This document shows, piece by piece, positions 61,813 through 64,000 of a DNA stretch of 64,000 nucleotides. Both the position numbers and the translations under genes were made by a program. The stretch is from Acidobacteriota bacterium. Lineage in GTDB: Bacteria > Acidobacteriota > Terriglobia > Bryobacterales > Bryobacteraceae. The stretch spans positions 95,273-159,272 of the forward strand of contig CANIVU010000003.1 in the NCBI GenBank assembly GCA_947470805.1, read 5' to 3'. Every line of letters begins with the position of its first letter. Positions within the stretch are counted from its first letter, which is position 1. The notes under the pieces are model-generated. The model was not told the DNA's origin and did no database searches. It was given only the letters and a program-made list of their open reading frames with translations.

Positions 61813-63234
61813 TTACTTCTTGCCGATGGCGATTAACTGATTCCGGTTCACCACGAACATGCTGCCGTTCGCGGGCACCGGCGTCGAGTAGATGGAACTC
61901 TCCAGGCTCGATTCAAACAGCAACTTCTTCGTCCGGCCCGTAGCCAGCACCGCAATGTCGCCGTCCTCATCACCCAGATACACCTTCCCGTCAATCACAA
62001 TCGCCGAACCCCACACCGCCGCCAGCATGTCGTGGTTCCACAACTCCTGGCCCGTCTTGGCGTCCAAACAGTGCAGGAAGCCCGAGAAATCGGCGTAGTA
62101 CAGCAGCCCTTCGTGCAGCGCGCCCGTCGAAATCGAACGGCGAATCTTGTCGAAGTGCCAAACCAAACCGGTCTTCGTGATGTCGCCGCGCTTGGTCCCG
62201 TCGATCGCGTACAAGTGCCCCGGCCCTTCCCCGTGTTCCGGATCCTGGCCATTGCAAATATAGACAATCCCATCTTTAATCACCGGCGTCGCGATCACTT
62301 CGTTCCGCGTCTTCGGCCAAACGGAGTCCTTGGGATTCATATCGAACTCCCACAACTTCTTCCCCGTCACGGCTTCAAATCCGCGCACCCAGCCGTCGCC
62401 CTGGCCAATGACAACCTGCGTCACTTCCCCAATCTTCCCCACCGCGGCCGACGACCACTGCCCGTGCAGAATCTTGTCGCCCACCGAGTTGTCTTCCCAC
62501 ACCAGCTTGCCCGTCTTCTTGTTGATGGCAATAATCGCTGGCGCCTTCGGCGACGGAATGTTCACATGGCTTTCGTCCTGGCCGTTCGAAGTCGACACAT
62601 AAATCAAATCGCCCAGAATCACAGGCGAACTGTTCGCCATGTTGTGCTGCGAAACGCCCAGCTCTTCCATCATGTCGTAGCGCCACAGAATGTCGCCATC
62701 CTTGGGGCCCGCAAACTTCTCGTCCTTCACCGGCCCGTCGTTGCCGTTCGCCATGCCTTTGATATCGGCGGCAATCACTTCCCCGCGGCTGGAGACGTAG
62801 TAGACAACCCCGTTCTCCACCAGCGGCGACGAACACACGCCCTGGTACGGCCAATCGTTCACGCGGCCACTGGCCAACTTCTCATGCGTGATCTGCCACA
62901 GAAACTCGCCGTCCGACTCGCGGAACGCCATCAGCACCCCGCGGTCGCCAGCCTGCTTCGGATCCCGCAGCCCCTCGTTGTTGGTGCCAACCAGCACCAC
63001 ACCCTCGGCCACCACCGGGTTGCCGTAGCTCTGCGAACCGAGCGTGGCCGTCCACCGGATGTTCTCCTTCGTCTTCAGGTCCCACTTATCGGGGATCCCC
63101 TTCATGTTCGAAACCATGTTGCGGTCCATGGTTCCGCCCCACATCGGCCAATCCTTCTCGACGTGGCTGGCGAGCAATCCGCCGATAAACGTCGCGCCGC
63201 CCAGCAGCGCACCCAACACAGTTTTGCGTGTCAT
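61813..63234 (-). CDS. PQQ-binding-like beta-propeller exported protein
   Basis: 473 residues with signal VLGALLGGATFIGGLLASHV. Quinoprotein-type blades: DWPMWGGTMDRNMVSNMKGIP, RWTATLGSQSYGNPVVAEGVVLVGTN, IAINKKTGKLVWEDNSVGDKI, GFEAVTGKKLWEFDM, CLDAKTGQELWNHDM. It lacks the Cys-Cys pair and the dehydrogenase helical insert, so it may be a BamB-like scaffold rather than an enzyme. Its ATG overlaps the stop of the next upstream gene (TGATG). Confidence 0.88.
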   Translation of the reverse strand: MTRKTVLGALLGGATFIGGLLASHVEKDWPMWGGTMDRNMVSNMKGIPDKWDLKTKENIRWTATLGSQSYGNPVVAEGVVLVGTNNEGLRDPKQAGDRGVLMAFRESDGEFLWQITHEKLASGRVNDWPYQGVCSSPLVENGVVYYVSSRGEVIAADIKGMANGNDGPVKDEKFAGPKDGDILWRYDMMEELGVSQHNMANSSPVILGDLIYVSTSNGQDESHVNIPSPKAPAIIAINKKTGKLVWEDNSVGDKILHGQWSSAAVGKIGEVTQVVIGQGDGWVRGFEAVTGKKLWEFDMNPKDSVWPKTRNEVIATPVIKDGIVYICNGQDPEHGEGPGHLYAIDGTKRGDITKTGLVWHFDKIRRSISTGALHEGLLYYADFSGFLHCLDAKTGQELWNHDMLAAVWGSAIVIDGKVYLGDEDGDIAVLATGRTKKLLFESSLESSIYSTPVPANGSMFVVNRNQLIAIGKK

Positions 63235-64000
63235 CAGTTCTTGGTCACCTTCAAGTTGTCGAAAAACACTTCAAACGGGGCATCGGCGTAGATGCCCGGC
63301 GCGCCATGCCGCTCGGCCAGCGGGGCCGGATCAATCCGCTCCACCGTCCACGTCGCAGGCTCCGGCTCACTCTTCAACCAAACCTTGCCCTGCGCCTTCA
63401 CGCGCCCATCCGGCAAATTCTCCACTCGCAGCTTCAGCGTGTACCACGTGTCCGCTTTCCATGGATACTTCGCGCCGGCCGTGCGTTGCGTCTCCGGCTG
63501 CCAGGTTTGCAATTCCAGCTTCTCGGCATTCCCGAACAGCATCAGGTTGAACCGCTGCGCCACCAGCCCAACGTCACCCATCTGCCGCCGCTTCTGCGAC
63601 GCCCGCACATCAGCCTGCACCGTGTAATCGGCCATGTCGATCGGGCCCATGAATACGCGCGCCCGCTTCGTCGCCGGATTATCGGCAAACTTCACCAGCA
63701 CCTTGTTGCCTTCTTCCTGCCGCACTTCGTACTTCGTGTTGCAGTTCACCCACTCCATCGGCACCTTGCCCGCGTCGATCTTCTCAAAATCCCAGCTCCA
63801 ATCGAGCTGCGGAATCACCCGCGCCCGCGCCGTGCCCACAACGCCGCCAACGGTCGCCTTGATCAGCCCGGCCTGCGCCACTTTGTCGCTCGCGGCAATG
63901 TACTTGCCTTCCTGCGAGATCATGCCCTTCAGGCCCTCAACAGCCCAAGTCGCCTTGTCTTCGCGAATGAAATTGCCCTTCTCGTCAAACAGCCGAGCCC
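63234..64000 (-). CDS. Propeller-associated exported protein, C-terminal part (cut by window edge)
   Basis: The minus-strand frame is open to base 64000; the ATG at 63923 is internal, since ARLFDEKGNFIREDKATWAV reads on from the edge without a stop. The visible 255 residues include a jelly-roll domain: LDWSWDFEKIDAGKVPMEWVN, YTVQADVRASQKRRQMGDVG, WYTLKLRVEN and APFEVFFDNLKV, which looks like a carbohydrate-binding or DUF1080-like sandwich. It is probably the end of a PQQ-propeller protein that works with the next gene, judging by translational coupling. Confidence 0.7.
   Translation of the reverse strand, partial: ARLFDEKGNFIREDKATWAVEGLKGMISQEGKYIAASDKVAQAGLIKATVGGVVGTARARVIPQLDWSWDFEKIDAGKVPMEWVNCNTKYEVRQEEGNKVLVKFADNPATKRARVFMGPIDMADYTVQADVRASQKRRQMGDVGLVAQRFNLMLFGNAEKLELQTWQPETQRTAGAKYPWKADTWYTLKLRVENLPDGRVKAQGKVWLKSEPEPATWTVERIDPAPLAERHGAPGIYADAPFEVFFDNLKVTKN

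Noticed and set aside
1..64000. CRISPR arrays, insertion sequences or rRNA genes
   Set aside because: No regularly spaced repeats of 25-40 bases, no transposase-like protein and no rRNA-like stretch were seen. The only mobile-element trace is the integrase remnant.

Overview
The window looks like chromosome from a soil acidobacterium of the Solibacter/Bryobacter lineage. Pointers are the high GC content, a protein ending in what looks like the Solibacter-type C-terminal domain (TIGR03437), a large Oar-like TonB receptor with an N-terminal carboxypeptidase-regulatory domain, several Planctomycete-type cytochrome modules (PSCyt/DUF1501/DUF1549/DUF1552/DUF1553/DUF1592) and a small bacterial microcompartment operon. 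This is judged by reading; no searches were run.

Layout. 1-1650: end of an OmpR-type response regulator and its histidine kinase. 1731-3166: a scar made of a TonB-domain fragment, a 5'-truncated tyrosine integrase and tRNA-Leu(TAG). 3180-7681: a PaaK-like half protein, a small beta-barrel protein, nadD, an exported RidA, a DUF362 protein and a hypothetical protein. 7767-10037: a PhoR/PhoB-like two-component pair. 10163-16726: an intradiol dioxygenase fusion, a small membrane protein, then a DUF1592/DUF1552/nucleoside-hydrolase-like operon. 16723-29702, all minus strand: a PSCyt/DUF1549/DUF1553 plus DUF1501 pair, ankyrin, GNAT, DUF488, a hypothetical protein, the TonB receptor, an amidohydrolase and a sulfatase.

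29726-33923: a membrane protein, a compact microcompartment operon (class II aldolase, one BMC-H, three BMC-P) and two tandem zinc-ribbon rhomboids. 33893-42192, minus strand, nearly gapless: DJ-1/PfpI protein, PQQ dehydrogenase, dihaem cytochrome, ABC ATPase, an ABC permease fused to a catalytically dead amidohydrolase, and a beta-propeller phosphoesterase. 42217-51238: HerA-like ATPase, TolB-like propeller, core-MetE protein, VCBS-repeat protein, creatininase, kynureninase and a glycoside-hydrolase-like protein. 51264-57388: ttcA, a DUF47/Pit phosphate importer, a short secreted peptide, a dihaem propeller protein and a HicBA toxin-antitoxin pair. 57395-64000, minus strand: a second DUF1501 + PSCyt/DUF1549/DUF1553 pair and two quinoprotein-like propeller proteins, the last cut by the window edge.

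The main links between genes are these. Direct repeats spaced 11 bases apart, like Pho boxes, lie in front of the PhoR/PhoB-like pair, between its two genes, after it, and in front of the DUF47/Pit importer, suggesting one Pho regulon. Exported cytochrome, PQQ and DUF1501-type proteins dominate the window and point to periplasmic oxidation of unknown substrates. The plus strand is G-rich in much of the first ~28 kb and C-rich in most of the part after ~34 kb, largely regardless of gene direction, so the window may hold a replication-strand switch.
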